From positions 6,758,001 through 6,822,000 of the forward strand of contig NZ_CP085193.1 in the NCBI RefSeq assembly GCF_024298965.1: DNA of 64,000 nucleotides, written 5' to 3'. Shown here piece by piece: positions 43,577 through 54,398 of this stretch. A program made the translations under genes and the position numbers. The stretch is from Streptomyces rapamycinicus NRRL 5491 (GTDB taxonomy: Bacteria; Actinomycetota; Actinomycetes; Streptomycetales; Streptomycetaceae). The number at the start of each line of letters is the position of its first letter. The first letter of the stretch is position 1. Below the pieces are notes generated by a model. That model did not search any database and was not told the origin of the DNA. It saw only the letters and a list, made by a program, of their open reading frames with translations.

Positions 43577-44935
43577 ATGCAGCAGGCAAGCACAGCGGTA
43601 CCGGCCGGGCCGGGCGCCGTGACGACCGTCCGTCAGCCGGAACTGCTCCTCGCCGACTATCACTTCGACGTACCGCTCGACCATAAGGCTCCCGAGGGCG
43701 CGCTGATCCGGCTTTACGCACGAGAGGTCGTCGCCGCGGGCAAATCCGCCGCCGAGCGCGAGCGGCTCCCCTGGCTGGTCTACCTCCAGGGCGGGCCCGG
43801 CTGTGGCGCGGACCGCCCGGTGGGCCGCTCCGGCTGGCTGGACCGCGCGCTGGACGAATACCGCGTGCTCCTGCTCGACCAGCGCGGCACCGGCCGCTCC
43901 ACCCCGGCCAACCGCCAGACGCTGCCGCTGCGCGGCGGACCCGGGGAACAGGCCGAGTACCTCTCCCACTTCCGCGCCGACGCGATCGTCCGCGACTGCG
44001 AGCTGATCCGGCACCGGCTCATGGGGGACCGCCCGTGGACCGTGCTCGGCCAGAGCTTCGGCGGCTTCTGCGCCGTGAACTATCTGTCCCACGCGCCCGA
44101 GGGGCTGGACGCGGTAGTGCTGGCCGGCGGACTGCCCGCGATCGACCCCGGCACCGACGCGGACGCCGTCTACCGGACCGCCTATCCGCGGATGGAGCGC
44201 AAGACCCTCGCCCACTACGCCCGCTATCCGCGGGACGCGGAAACCGTACGGGCCCTGGTGCGGCATCTGGCCGACCACGAGGAGATCCTGACGGACGGCA
44301 CCCGGCTCACCGTCCCCGCCCTCCAGCAGCTCGGCTTCCTGCTCGGCACCGGCGACGGCTCGCACCGGCTGCACTACCTCCTGGAGGACGCGTTCGTGCC
44401 CACCGCCGACGGGCCGCGGCTGAGCGACGCCTTCCGCGAGCAGGTGGCGGCCGTGCTCTCCCGCGCCGCCACCCCGCTCTTCAGCCTCCTGCTGGAGTCC
44501 ACCTACGCCCAGGACGGCCGGGCCACCGACTGGGCCGCGGAGCGGGTCCGCGCCGAATTCCCCGCGTTCGACGCCGGTAAGGCGGTCGCGGAGGACCGCC
44601 CTGTGCTCCTTACGGGCGAGACGGTGCACCCCTGGATGCTGGACACCCACGCGGCGCTGCGCCCGCTCGCCCGCACCGCCGAACTGCTCGCCGCGCGCAC
44701 CGGCTGGGGCCCGCTGTACGACACCGAGCGGCTGGCCCGTAACACCGTGCCGGTGGCCGCCGTGATCTACCACGACGACCTTTACGTGGACACCGAGCAC
44801 TCCCTGGCCACCGCGCGGGCGATCCGGGGCGTGCGCACCTGGGTGACGGACGAGTTCGAGCACGACGGGATCCGGGCCGGGGGCCGCCGGGTGCTGGACC
44901 GGCTGCTGCGGCTGGCGCGCGACGGGAGGGGCTGA
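43577..44935 (+). CDS. Proline iminopeptidase-like alpha/beta hydrolase (S33)
   Basis: This 452-residue soluble enzyme shows PWLVYLQGGPGCGADRP (oxyanion region), LLLDQRGTGRSTP, the nucleophile elbow VLGQSFGGFCA, and a C-terminal FEHDGIRAGG His, the layout of prolyl aminopeptidases of about 430 residues. It would remove N-terminal Pro from peptides. ATG has AAGG 2 nt upstream. The divergent XRE-TPR gene is a likely regulator. Other S33 esterases cannot be excluded. Confidence 0.82.
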   Translation: MQQASTAVPAGPGAVTTVRQPELLLADYHFDVPLDHKAPEGALIRLYAREVVAAGKSAAERERLPWLVYLQGGPGCGADRPVGRSGWLDRALDEYRVLLLDQRGTGRSTPANRQTLPLRGGPGEQAEYLSHFRADAIVRDCELIRHRLMGDRPWTVLGQSFGGFCAVNYLSHAPEGLDAVVLAGGLPAIDPGTDADAVYRTAYPRMERKTLAHYARYPRDAETVRALVRHLADHEEILTDGTRLTVPALQQLGFLLGTGDGSHRLHYLLEDAFVPTADGPRLSDAFREQVAAVLSRAATPLFSLLLESTYAQDGRATDWAAERVRAEFPAFDAGKAVAEDRPVLLTGETVHPWMLDTHAALRPLARTAELLAARTGWGPLYDTERLARNTVPVAAVIYHDDLYVDTEHSLATARAIRGVRTWVTDEFEHDGIRAGGRRVLDRLLRLARDGRG

Positions 44936-45070
44936 GCGGGGAGGGGAGGAGCGGCAGGTCGGGAGGGGGCGAGCGGGTGGTGGAAGGGGCTGAACGGGAG
45001 GGGTCGGGCGGGGTACGGGACGGGGCGCGCGGGAGGGGGTCAGCGGGAAGAGGGGAGGGGCTGAGCGGGG
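44936..45070 (+). repeat. G-rich degenerate repeats after the peptidase gene
   Basis: Units such as GGGGAGGGGCTGAGCGGG recur irregularly. The + strand has many GGGG runs that could form G-quadruplexes. No gene is supported. Confidence 0.7.
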
Positions 45071-45212
45071 AGCGCGCCGCATGGTTGTGCGGTGCCCGAT
45101 TTCCTAGCCACTTCCCTAATTCCCATTGCCCCCGACACCCGGACCCCTTAGGTTGAGCGGCGAATTAATCCTGCTTAACTGGCCGCTTATCGCGAGGACT
45201 TCGGGAGTCACC

Positions 45213-46580
45213 GTGCGCAGACGCATACGGAGCCGCATACGCAGCCGCATCACCCTGCGCACCGCGGCCGTCGCCGGAGGCATCGCCCTGGCGGCGGCCG
45301 CGGCCATGACCGCGCCGGCCACGGCGTCGCCGGGAGCGTCCGGCTCGACCGCCGCCGCTGACGCCGCCTCGTCGCGGAGCGCCCTGGACGTGGAGTACTT
45401 CACCGGACCGGGCGGCCACCCCCGCCACACCGAGGTTCCGGCCGCCACTCCCGAGCGGCTGACCCGCGCCGCCCGCTCCCTGTCCGCCAAGGAGGCCGCC
45501 GCCGACGGCCAGGTCGGTTCGGTCGTCGACAACGGCACCACGGCCGACAAGCTGGACGTCGTCTTCATCGGCGACGGCTACACCGCGGGCCAGCAGGAGG
45601 ACTTCCACGCCGACGCGCGCTCCAAGTGGGAGCAGATGTCCGCCGTGCAGCCCTACGCCTCGTACAAGGACCTCTTCAACGTCTGGACGGTGGACGCGGT
45701 CTCCAACCAGTCCGGCGTCTCCGGCGACCCGTCCAAGGACGTCGTCAAGGACACCGCCCTCGGCTCGTACTTCTGGTGCGACGACATCGAGCGGCTGCTG
45801 TGCGTCGACACCGCCAAGGTCGAGTCGTACGCGGCCAAGGCGCCGCAGGCCGATCTGGTGGTCGTGCTGTCCAACTCCACCAAGTACGGCGGCGCGGGCT
45901 ACACCCTCACCTCGCAGGTCGGCTATGACGGCATCGCCACCGCCGCCTCGGACCACGCCGACTCCGACCAGATCGCGGTCCACGAGACCGGCCACTCGCT
46001 CGGCAAGCTGGCCGACGAGTACTTCTACCCGGAGTACGGCACCTACACGGGCGCCGAGCCCGACGAGTCCAACGCCACCAAGCTGAGCGCGGCGCAGCTG
46101 ACCGCCCAGCAGAAGAAGTGGTACCGCTGGATCGGCCAGACCTCGCCCGACGGCGGCACGGTCGGCGCCTACGAGGGCGGCCGCTACTACCCCAAGGGCA
46201 TCAACCGCCCCACCGACAACTCGATCATGCGCACCCTGGGGCGGGAGTTCAACCTCCCCGGCCGCGAGGCGATGATCGCGGGCTTCTACCGCCACGCCAG
46301 CGCGCTCAGCAGCCGTACGGCCACCGCGACGGCCGTCAAGCGGTCGGCGGGCATCGAGGTGGACGTGCCCAAGGGCGCGTCGCTGAAGTGGTACGTGGAC
46401 GGGGCGGAGGTCACCGCCGCGAACGGTAAGACGAGCGTGACCCCGGCGGCGCTGGGCGTCCCGAGCGACGGGACGACCCACAAGGTCACCGCGAAGGCGA
46501 CGGACGCCACGAGCGCGGTGAAGGACCCGGCCCTGCGGAAGCTGCTCAGCGGCTCCCGGACGTGGAAGGTCACTGGCTGA
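45213..46580 (+). CDS. Secreted M64-family metallopeptidase
   Basis: This 455-residue precursor has an Arg-rich N terminus (RRRIRSRIRSR) and an Ala-rich signal peptide, cleaved near residue 40. The peptidase core shows KLDVVFIGDGYTAGQQEDF and the zinc motif HETGHSLGKLADEY (about 257-270), as in IgA-type M64 peptidases. The C-terminal about 90 residues form a beta-rich domain (DVPKGASLKWYVDGAEV). GTG follows GGGAG. It lies between a cytosolic iminopeptidase and the kinases; no shared regulation is visible. Confidence 0.85.
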   Translation: MRRRIRSRIRSRITLRTAAVAGGIALAAAAAMTAPATASPGASGSTAAADAASSRSALDVEYFTGPGGHPRHTEVPAATPERLTRAARSLSAKEAAADGQVGSVVDNGTTADKLDVVFIGDGYTAGQQEDFHADARSKWEQMSAVQPYASYKDLFNVWTVDAVSNQSGVSGDPSKDVVKDTALGSYFWCDDIERLLCVDTAKVESYAAKAPQADLVVVLSNSTKYGGAGYTLTSQVGYDGIATAASDHADSDQIAVHETGHSLGKLADEYFYPEYGTYTGAEPDESNATKLSAAQLTAQQKKWYRWIGQTSPDGGTVGAYEGGRYYPKGINRPTDNSIMRTLGREFNLPGREAMIAGFYRHASALSSRTATATAVKRSAGIEVDVPKGASLKWYVDGAEVTAANGKTSVTPAALGVPSDGTTHKVTAKATDATSAVKDPALRKLLSGSRTWKVTG

Positions 46581-46767
46581 CCAACCCACTGACTGGCGCC
46601 CCGTCTATGGCGCCCCTCTGACTGGCCGCCCCGTGGACCCCCGCTGCGGGGCGGCCCACTTTTCTCGGCTGCCGTAGAGCTTCCGGCCCATGGGGCTTAC
46701 CGGCGAGTGAGCCGAAGGGGCGCGTCGCTGTCGTAAGGGAGACGCGCGCAGGGAGCGAGGGCTCCGA

Positions 46768-46792
46768 TCGATATGCGGCTCCGCCGCGCGGG
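46768..46792 (-). repeat. 25-bp interspersed element, copy 2 (inverted)
   Basis: Its minus strand reads CCCGCGCGGCGGAGCCGCAT followed by ATCGA, matching 39319-39343 with two mismatches. It lies in the gene-free stretch before the first kinase. Confidence 0.7.
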
Positions 46793-46825
46793 CGACCGAG
46801 CACGGTCGACCGTCGACAGGGGGCA

Positions 46826-46849
46826 CCTCCCAGCGGTAGCTGGGGGAGG
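46826..46849. terminator. CCTCCCAGC-ggta-GCTGGGGGAGG hairpin
   Basis: An imperfect long stem with a GGTA loop lies 246 bp downstream of the M64 stop. Similar hairpins recur between genes in many Streptomyces genomes. Confidence 0.5.
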
Positions 46850-46880
46850 CTGAAGCGCCCCGGAGGCGAACCGAGCCCTC

Positions 46881-46909
46881 AAAAAAGGGGGGCGGCCGCG
46901 GTCCGCCCC
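46881..46909 (-). terminator. Classical U-tract terminator on the minus strand
   Basis: On the minus strand GGGGCGG-accgcgg-CCGCCCC is followed by a T6 run (AAAAAA at 46881-46886 on the plus strand). Such U-tracts are rare in this genome. The upstream minus strand is antisense to the kinase gene, where no gene is annotated. Confidence 0.6.
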
Positions 46910-47024
46910 TCTAACATCGGCGGGTCCCAGACTTCCGTATGGCGCGCCCGTGCTCAATCGCCCGTGAGGGCGGGTCGGCGGTCCGGTGTTCGAGGGCCTC
47001 CGTGTCGTGAGGCAAGATGAGCCC

Positions 47025-48740
47025 ATGGGTACCGGGGGAGAAGGCCGTCTGATCGCCAACCGCTACCGGTTGGCCACACGGCTCGGACGCGGCGGAATGG
47101 GCACGGTCTGGCGGGCCGTCGACGAGTTGCTGGGCCGCGATGTCGCGGTCAAGGAACTCCATGTGGACGAGGGGCTCACGGCCTTCGACTCGCAGTTGCG
47201 CGGTGAGCGCACCCTGCGCGAGGCCCGGACCGTCGCACAGATCAAGCATCCGAACGTGATCGTCCTCCACGATGTGATCGAGGAGGACGACTGCGCCTGG
47301 ATCGTCATGGAACTGGTCGACGGGTGCTCGCTCGCCGACCGGCTGGGCGCGGACGGCCCCGTCGGGGCGCGTGAGGCGGGGCGGATCGCGACCGCGCTGC
47401 TGGGCGCGTTGCGCGCCGCGCATGTGCGCGGGGTGCTGCACCGCGACATCAAGCCCGCCAACGTGCTGGTGGAGTCGGGCACCGGCCGGGTCGTGCTGAC
47501 GGACTTCGGGATCGCGCAGGTCACCGGGTCCACCACGATCACCGAGACCGGCTCGTTCGTGGGCTCGCCCGAATACACCGCGCCGGAGCGGATGTCGGGG
47601 CGGCGGACCGGGCCGGAGTCGGACCTGTGGTCGCTCGGGGTGCTGCTCTGCACGCTGGTGGGCGGTGAATCCCCGTTCCACCGCGAGTCGCTGGCCGGGG
47701 TGCTGCACGCCGTCGTCTTCGACGAGATCCCCGTGCCGGAGGCGGCCGGGCCCCTGACGCCGGTCATCGAGGGGCTGTTGCGACGGGCCCCGGAGGAGCG
47801 GCTGAGCGCCGACGAGGTCGAGCGGATGCTGCTGATGGCCCAGGAGGTGGGCGACACTCCGGAGATCCCGCTGGAGTACACCCCGACCCAGCCCAGCGTG
47901 CCGTTCGGGCCGGACGGCCGCGGTTCGTCGGCGTCCGTACCCGTACCGCCCCCGGTGTCCTCCCGCGCGCCGTTCCCCCCTTCCGCGCCCCCGGCGGCGT
48001 CCGCCCCCGCGTCCGCCCCCGCCGCCCCCGCCGCCCGGTCCCGTTCCGGCCGTGGCGGGCGCCGCCGTACCGTCCTTATGGCGGCCGCGGCGGTGGTCGC
48101 GCTCGCCGGTGTGGCCGCGGGCGCCGTGGCACTGCTGGACGACGGGGGCGGTGACGGCGACGCGTCGCTGGGCGGGCGTACGAGCCAGAGCGCCGACAAG
48201 GGGAGTTCGCGGAGCCCGAGCGCCCCCGAGAAGGCGCCGCAGCGGCCCGTGAAGGACTCCGAGCCCACGGCGCGCCCGTCGGACCGGATCCCGGACGGCT
48301 ATGAGCTGGTCAAGGACCCGGTCGGCTTCTCGCTCGGGGTGCCCGAGGGGTACGCCCGCGAGTACAAGGCGCCCCGGGTCTACTACAACTCGCCCGGTAT
48401 GGAGTTCCGGATCGGGATCCACGTCCAGGAGCAGAGCCCCGAGGGTCCGCTCGGGCTCAGCCGTAAGGCGGACGCCAAGGGCCCGCAGGACTATCCGGGC
48501 TACCGCAGCGGCCAGGTCATCGAGACCGAGCACAACGGCCGCCCCGCCGCATTGTGGGCGTTCATCTGGAACGGCTCGGCCGACGACGGCGGCTCACGGC
48601 AGACATACGACCTGAGCTGGAACGAGAACGGCAAAATGTACGACCTGTGGCTATCCGCCCCCGTGGGTGAGAAATCCCTGGGCAAGCGGCATTTCGACAC
48701 CGCCGCCGCCACGTTCGCGCGCCTCGGCGCGGAGAACTGA
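47025..48740 (+). CDS. Ser/Thr protein kinase with extracytoplasmic domain (kinase 1)
   Basis: This is a 571-residue kinase. The kinase domain (about 10-275) has LGRGGMGTVWRA, VAVKELH, HRDIKPANVLV, DFGIAQ and SPEYTAPERM. A Pro/Ala/Ser-rich juxtamembrane stretch leads to a transmembrane helix at about 345-373. The outside part (about 410-571) has GFSLGVPEGYAREY, VYYNSPGMEFRIG and a final YDLWLSAP segment shared with the other two kinases here. No PASTA repeats are seen. ATG lies 6 nt after CAAGAT, suggesting a leaderless mRNA. Confidence 0.9.
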   Translation: MGTGGEGRLIANRYRLATRLGRGGMGTVWRAVDELLGRDVAVKELHVDEGLTAFDSQLRGERTLREARTVAQIKHPNVIVLHDVIEEDDCAWIVMELVDGCSLADRLGADGPVGAREAGRIATALLGALRAAHVRGVLHRDIKPANVLVESGTGRVVLTDFGIAQVTGSTTITETGSFVGSPEYTAPERMSGRRTGPESDLWSLGVLLCTLVGGESPFHRESLAGVLHAVVFDEIPVPEAAGPLTPVIEGLLRRAPEERLSADEVERMLLMAQEVGDTPEIPLEYTPTQPSVPFGPDGRGSSASVPVPPPVSSRAPFPPSAPPAASAPASAPAAPAARSRSGRGGRRRTVLMAAAAVVALAGVAAGAVALLDDGGGDGDASLGGRTSQSADKGSSRSPSAPEKAPQRPVKDSEPTARPSDRIPDGYELVKDPVGFSLGVPEGYAREYKAPRVYYNSPGMEFRIGIHVQEQSPEGPLGLSRKADAKGPQDYPGYRSGQVIETEHNGRPAALWAFIWNGSADDGGSRQTYDLSWNENGKMYDLWLSAPVGEKSLGKRHFDTAAATFARLGAEN

Positions 48741-48817
48741 GCGACGTCGCAACGGCTTTGTCACGAGCGCCCACGGCGTCTCCACAGGGGTGCCGCCGAC
48801 TGGGTAATGATGGGCGC

Positions 48818-50641
<1,824 letters not shown>

Positions 50642-50716
50642 GGGAGTTGGCCGGGTCCGCCCGGGCCGGGGGACGAAAGTTGTTACCGCCGGGTACCCAA
50701 AGCCGCCGGGCGCGCC

Positions 50717-50722
50717 TACTCT
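50717..50722 (+). promoter_or_regulatory. Probable -10 element of a leaderless aldehyde dehydrogenase mRNA
   Basis: TACTCT lies 7 nt before the ATG and no Shine-Dalgarno sequence is present. Transcription would begin at or next to the start codon. Confidence 0.45.
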
Positions 50723-50729
50723 CGCCCCC

Positions 50730-52340
50730 ATGACGGACTCGCACATCACGCAGGGCGGCGCCGGCAACCCGGTCGCCCCCGAAGGCACCCGCACCGCCGC
50801 CGACGTCGTCACCCCCGAGCTGATCGCCCGGCTCACCCGGGGCGTCGGCGGCAGCGGCACCACCGTCAGCCACACCCCGTTCACCGGGGAAGTCCTCGCC
50901 GCCGCCCTGCCCGAGTCCACCCCCGAGGACGTCGCCACCGCCTTCGAGAACGCCCGCGCCGCCCAGCGGGCCTGGGCCGCGACGCCCGTCCGCCGGCGCG
51001 CCGCCGTCCTCCTCCGCTTCCACGACCTGCTGCTGCGCCGCCAGCCGGAGGTCCTGGACCTGATCCAGCTGGAGACCGGCAAGACCCGGCTGCACGCCCA
51101 GGAGGAGGTCCAGGGCGTCGCCATCGTGGCCCGCCATTACGGCCGTAAGGCGCCCGCGTATCTGCGTCCCAAGGGGCATCTGGGCGCGGTGCCCACCCTC
51201 ACCAAGGTCACCGAACTGCGCCAGCCGCGCGGGGTCGTGGGCCTCATAGCGCCCTGGAACTACCCCCTCCAGCTCTCCGTGGGCGATGCGATCCCCGCCT
51301 TCGTGGCGGGCAACGCCGTGGTGATGAAGCCCGACACCGAGACCGCGCTGTCCGCCCTGTGGGCGCGCGAGCTGATGGTGGAGGCCGGACTTCCGGCCGG
51401 GGTGTGGCAGATCGTGATCGGGGACGGCCCGGTGGTGGGCCCCGCCGTGGTCGAGCGCGCCGACTACGTCGCGTTCACCGGCTCCACCCGCACCGGCCGC
51501 GAGGTGGCCCAGGCCGCCGCCGCCCGCCTGGTGGGCTGCTCCCTCGAACTCGGCGGTAAGAACGCCATGCTGGTGCTGCGCGACGCCGACCTCGCCCGCG
51601 CGGTCGACGGCGCGGTGCGCGGCAGCTTCGCCTCCGCCGGGCAGCTGTGCATCTCCATGGAGCGGCTGTACGTCCACGAATCGATCGCGGACGACTTCCT
51701 GGAGCGCTTCGCGGCCCGTACGAAGGCCATGCGGCTCGGCACCGCCCTCGCGTACGGCGCGGAGATGGGCTCGCTCGTCTCGGAGCGCCAGCTGGAGACC
51801 GTCACCCGCCATGTGGACGAGGCCGTCTCCAAGGGCGCCACGGTGCTCGCCGGCGGCCGCGCCCGCCCCGACATCGGCCCGTACTTCTACGAGCCGACGA
51901 TCCTGGACGGCGTGGAGCCCCCGATGGCCGTCTGCACCGAGGAGACCTTCGGCCCGGTCGTCTCCGTCTACCGCTTCCGCGACGAGGACGAGGCCGTCGA
52001 GCGCGCCAACGCGACGTCCTACGGTCTGAACGCCAGCGTCTGGACCAAGGACTCCCGGCGCGGCCGCGCGATCGCCACCCGGCTGCGCGCGGGCACCGTC
52101 AACCTGAACGAGAGCTACGCCGCCGCCTTCGGCAGCGTCGCGTCGCCCATGGGCGGCATGGGCGACTCCGGACTCGGCCGCCGCCATGGCTCCGAGGGCA
52201 TCCTCAGGTTCACCGAACCGCAGACGGTCGCCCAGCAGCGGCTGATGCCGCTCGGCCCGGCCTTCGGGATGACGGACGAGAAATACGCGGACTTCATGAC
52301 CCGCAGCCTGCGTGCGCTCAAGGCACTGCGCCTGCGCTGA
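50730..52340 (+). CDS. NAD(P)-dependent aldehyde dehydrogenase (succinate-semialdehyde dehydrogenase-like)
   Basis: This 536-residue enzyme oxidises an aldehyde to the acid. It has the Rossmann fold and catalytic residues: GLIAPWNYPLQL, FTGSTRTGREV, the Glu in SLELGGKNAML and the Cys in SAGQLCISMERL, with ETFGPVVSV near the end. The overall pattern is succinate-semialdehyde dehydrogenase-type, but substrate is not defined by motif. No RBS is present; the start appears leaderless. The GMC oxidoreductase gene follows after 25 bp, probably as an operon in which an alcohol becomes an aldehyde and then an acid. Confidence 0.88.
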   Translation: MTDSHITQGGAGNPVAPEGTRTAADVVTPELIARLTRGVGGSGTTVSHTPFTGEVLAAALPESTPEDVATAFENARAAQRAWAATPVRRRAAVLLRFHDLLLRRQPEVLDLIQLETGKTRLHAQEEVQGVAIVARHYGRKAPAYLRPKGHLGAVPTLTKVTELRQPRGVVGLIAPWNYPLQLSVGDAIPAFVAGNAVVMKPDTETALSALWARELMVEAGLPAGVWQIVIGDGPVVGPAVVERADYVAFTGSTRTGREVAQAAAARLVGCSLELGGKNAMLVLRDADLARAVDGAVRGSFASAGQLCISMERLYVHESIADDFLERFAARTKAMRLGTALAYGAEMGSLVSERQLETVTRHVDEAVSKGATVLAGGRARPDIGPYFYEPTILDGVEPPMAVCTEETFGPVVSVYRFRDEDEAVERANATSYGLNASVWTKDSRRGRAIATRLRAGTVNLNESYAAAFGSVASPMGGMGDSGLGRRHGSEGILRFTEPQTVAQQRLMPLGPAFGMTDEKYADFMTRSLRALKALRLR

Positions 52341-52365
52341 TCAGCACATTTCAATGGAGGTACCA

Positions 52366-54273
52366 GTGTCAGGGGAGAGGTCTGCCCAAAAGCGGGTGCG
52401 AGAGCCCGGCCACGACGAGGACTTCGCCGACGATCTCAACGCCCGTGCCGGCGCCCATGCCGAGGTTGACGCCGAGATCGACGCCGCCGCCGACGACGAC
52501 GGTGACTTCGACTACGACGTGATCGTGATCGGCTCGGGATTCGGCGGATCGGTATCGGCCCTGCGCCTGACCGAGAAGGGCTATCGGGTCGGCGTCCTCG
52601 AGGCGGGCCGCCGGTTCACCCCCGAAACCCTGCCCAAGAGCTCCTGGGACCTCCGCAACTACCTCTGGGCCCCGGCCCTCGGCTGCTTCGGCATCCAGCG
52701 CATCCATGTCCTGGGCAAGGTCATGGTGCTGGCGGGCGCCGGGGTCGGGGGCGGCTCGCTCAACTACGCCAACACCCTCTACGTACCGCCCGAGCCGTTC
52801 TTCCGTGACCGCCAGTGGGGGCACATCACCGACTGGCAGGAGGAGCTGAGCCCGTACTACGACCAGGCGCGGCGGATGCTCGGGGCGCGCCTGAACCACA
52901 CCCTCACCCCGTCCGATGTCCACCTCAAGGCGGCCGCCGAGAAGATGGGCGTGGGCGACACCTTCCATATGGCGCCCGTGGGGGTCTTCTTCGGGGACGG
53001 CCACGACGCCGACGGCACCACCAAGGCCGCACCGGGCGGGCCCGTTCCCGATCCGTACTTCGGCGGCGCCGGCCCGTCCCGTAAGGCGTGCACGGAGTGC
53101 GGTGAGTGCATGACCGGCTGCCGCCACGGTGCCAAGAACACCCTCAACGAGAACTATCTCCACCTCGCCGAGCGGGCCGGAGCCGTGGTCCACCCGATGA
53201 CGACCGTCGTCGCCCTGCGCGACGACCCCCACGGCGGGTATACGGTCACCACCGTCCCGACCGACAACCGCCGTAAGGGCAAACCCAAGGCGCTGCGCTC
53301 CCGGTACGTCGTCCTCGCCGCCGGTACCTACGGCACCCAGACGCTGCTGCACACGATGCGGGACAAGGGGCTGCTGCCGCGCCTCTCGGAGCGGCTCGGC
53401 ATCCTCACCCGCACCAACTCCGAGGCCCTGGTGGGCGCGCAGACCACCGACCGCCGCTACCGCCGCTCGGGGGGCGGGGAGGGGCGGGCGGACTTCACCC
53501 GGGGCGTCGCGATCACCTCGTCCATCCACCCGGACGAGAACACCCATATCGAGCCCGTGCGCTACGGCAAGGGCTCCAACGCGATGGGGATGCTCTCCAT
53601 CCTGCAGATCCCGCACGGCGGGCGTGTTCCGCGCTGGCTGCGCTTCCTGGGCGCCAACCTCCGGCACCCCACCCTGGCCGTGCGCTCGCTGTCCAACCGC
53701 CGCTGGTCGGAGCGGACCATCATCGGCCTGGTCATGCAGACGCACGACAACTCGCTGACCACCTACCGCAAGCCGAAGGGGCCGGGTAAGGGGCTGCTCA
53801 CCGCCCGCCAGGGCCACGGCGAGCCCAACCCCGACCACATCCCCGAGGGCGCCGAGGCCGCCCGCCACATCGCCGACTCGATCAACGGCTTCGCGGGCAG
53901 CAATGTCGGCGAGCTCATGGGCACCCCGCTGACCGCCCACTTCCTCGGTGGCTGCCCGATCGGGGCGTCCCCGGAGGAGGGCGTCATCGACCCGTACCAC
54001 CGGCTCTACGGCCATCCGGGCATCCATGTGGTCGACGGCGCCGCCGTCTCGGCCAATCTGGGCGTCAACCCGTCTCTGACCATCACGGCACAGGCCGAGC
54101 GGGCGATGTCCCTGTGGCCCAACAAGGGCGAGTCCGACCCGCGTCCGGCCCCGGAGGCGCCGTACGAGCGCCTGCGGCCCGTGCCGCCGCGCAGCCCCGC
54201 CGTACCGGCGGACGCCTTCGGGGCGCTGAGGCTCCCGCTGCTGCCGGTGCCGGAGGTCCCGCCGCGCGCCTGA
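52366..54273 (+). CDS. GMC-family oxidoreductase (cholesterol oxidase ChoD-like)
   Basis: This 635-residue flavoprotein begins with an Asp/Glu-rich tail of about 50 residues. The FAD-binding motif is VIVIGSGFGGSVSALRL, followed by GAGVGGGSLNYANTL. A Cys-rich loop, CTECGECMTGCRHGAKNT, typical of ChoD-type members, may bind metal or a cluster. The end holds HFLGGCPIGA and HVVDGAAVSANLGVNPS, with the active-site His/Asn. It likely oxidises a sterol or other alcohol and feeds the aldehyde dehydrogenase upstream. GTG follows TGGAGG. Confidence 0.88.
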   Translation: MSGERSAQKRVREPGHDEDFADDLNARAGAHAEVDAEIDAAADDDGDFDYDVIVIGSGFGGSVSALRLTEKGYRVGVLEAGRRFTPETLPKSSWDLRNYLWAPALGCFGIQRIHVLGKVMVLAGAGVGGGSLNYANTLYVPPEPFFRDRQWGHITDWQEELSPYYDQARRMLGARLNHTLTPSDVHLKAAAEKMGVGDTFHMAPVGVFFGDGHDADGTTKAAPGGPVPDPYFGGAGPSRKACTECGECMTGCRHGAKNTLNENYLHLAERAGAVVHPMTTVVALRDDPHGGYTVTTVPTDNRRKGKPKALRSRYVVLAAGTYGTQTLLHTMRDKGLLPRLSERLGILTRTNSEALVGAQTTDRRYRRSGGGEGRADFTRGVAITSSIHPDENTHIEPVRYGKGSNAMGMLSILQIPHGGRVPRWLRFLGANLRHPTLAVRSLSNRRWSERTIIGLVMQTHDNSLTTYRKPKGPGKGLLTARQGHGEPNPDHIPEGAEAARHIADSINGFAGSNVGELMGTPLTAHFLGGCPIGASPEEGVIDPYHRLYGHPGIHVVDGAAVSANLGVNPSLTITAQAERAMSLWPNKGESDPRPAPEAPYERLRPVPPRSPAVPADAFGALRLPLLPVPEVPPRA

Positions 54274-54340
54274 TCGCCGGGCAGCTGCTCGCCGGGCAGT
54301 TGAGCGCGGGCGCCTGAGCGCCGGGCGCGCCTGAGCGCCG

Positions 54341-54378
54341 GGCGCCGTACGGGCCGGAGACCAGCCCGTACGGCGCCC
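54341..54378. terminator. 15-bp perfect stem terminator between convergent genes
   Basis: GGGCGCCGTACGGGC (54341-54355) and GCCCGTACGGCGCCC (54364-54378) are exact inverse repeats with an 8-nt loop. It lies between the GMC and LAETG stop codons and can act in both directions. Confidence 0.8.
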
Positions 54379-54398
54379 TCAGAACGTCGCGAGGACCG

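Noticed and set aside
44936..45070. Possible G-quadruplex control element
   Set aside because: G-rich runs are irregular and lie downstream of a stop; listed only as a repeat.
45150..45170. TTAGGTTGAGC resembling half of an iron box before the M64 peptidase
   Set aside because: The second half-site is missing, so DmdR1 control is not supported.
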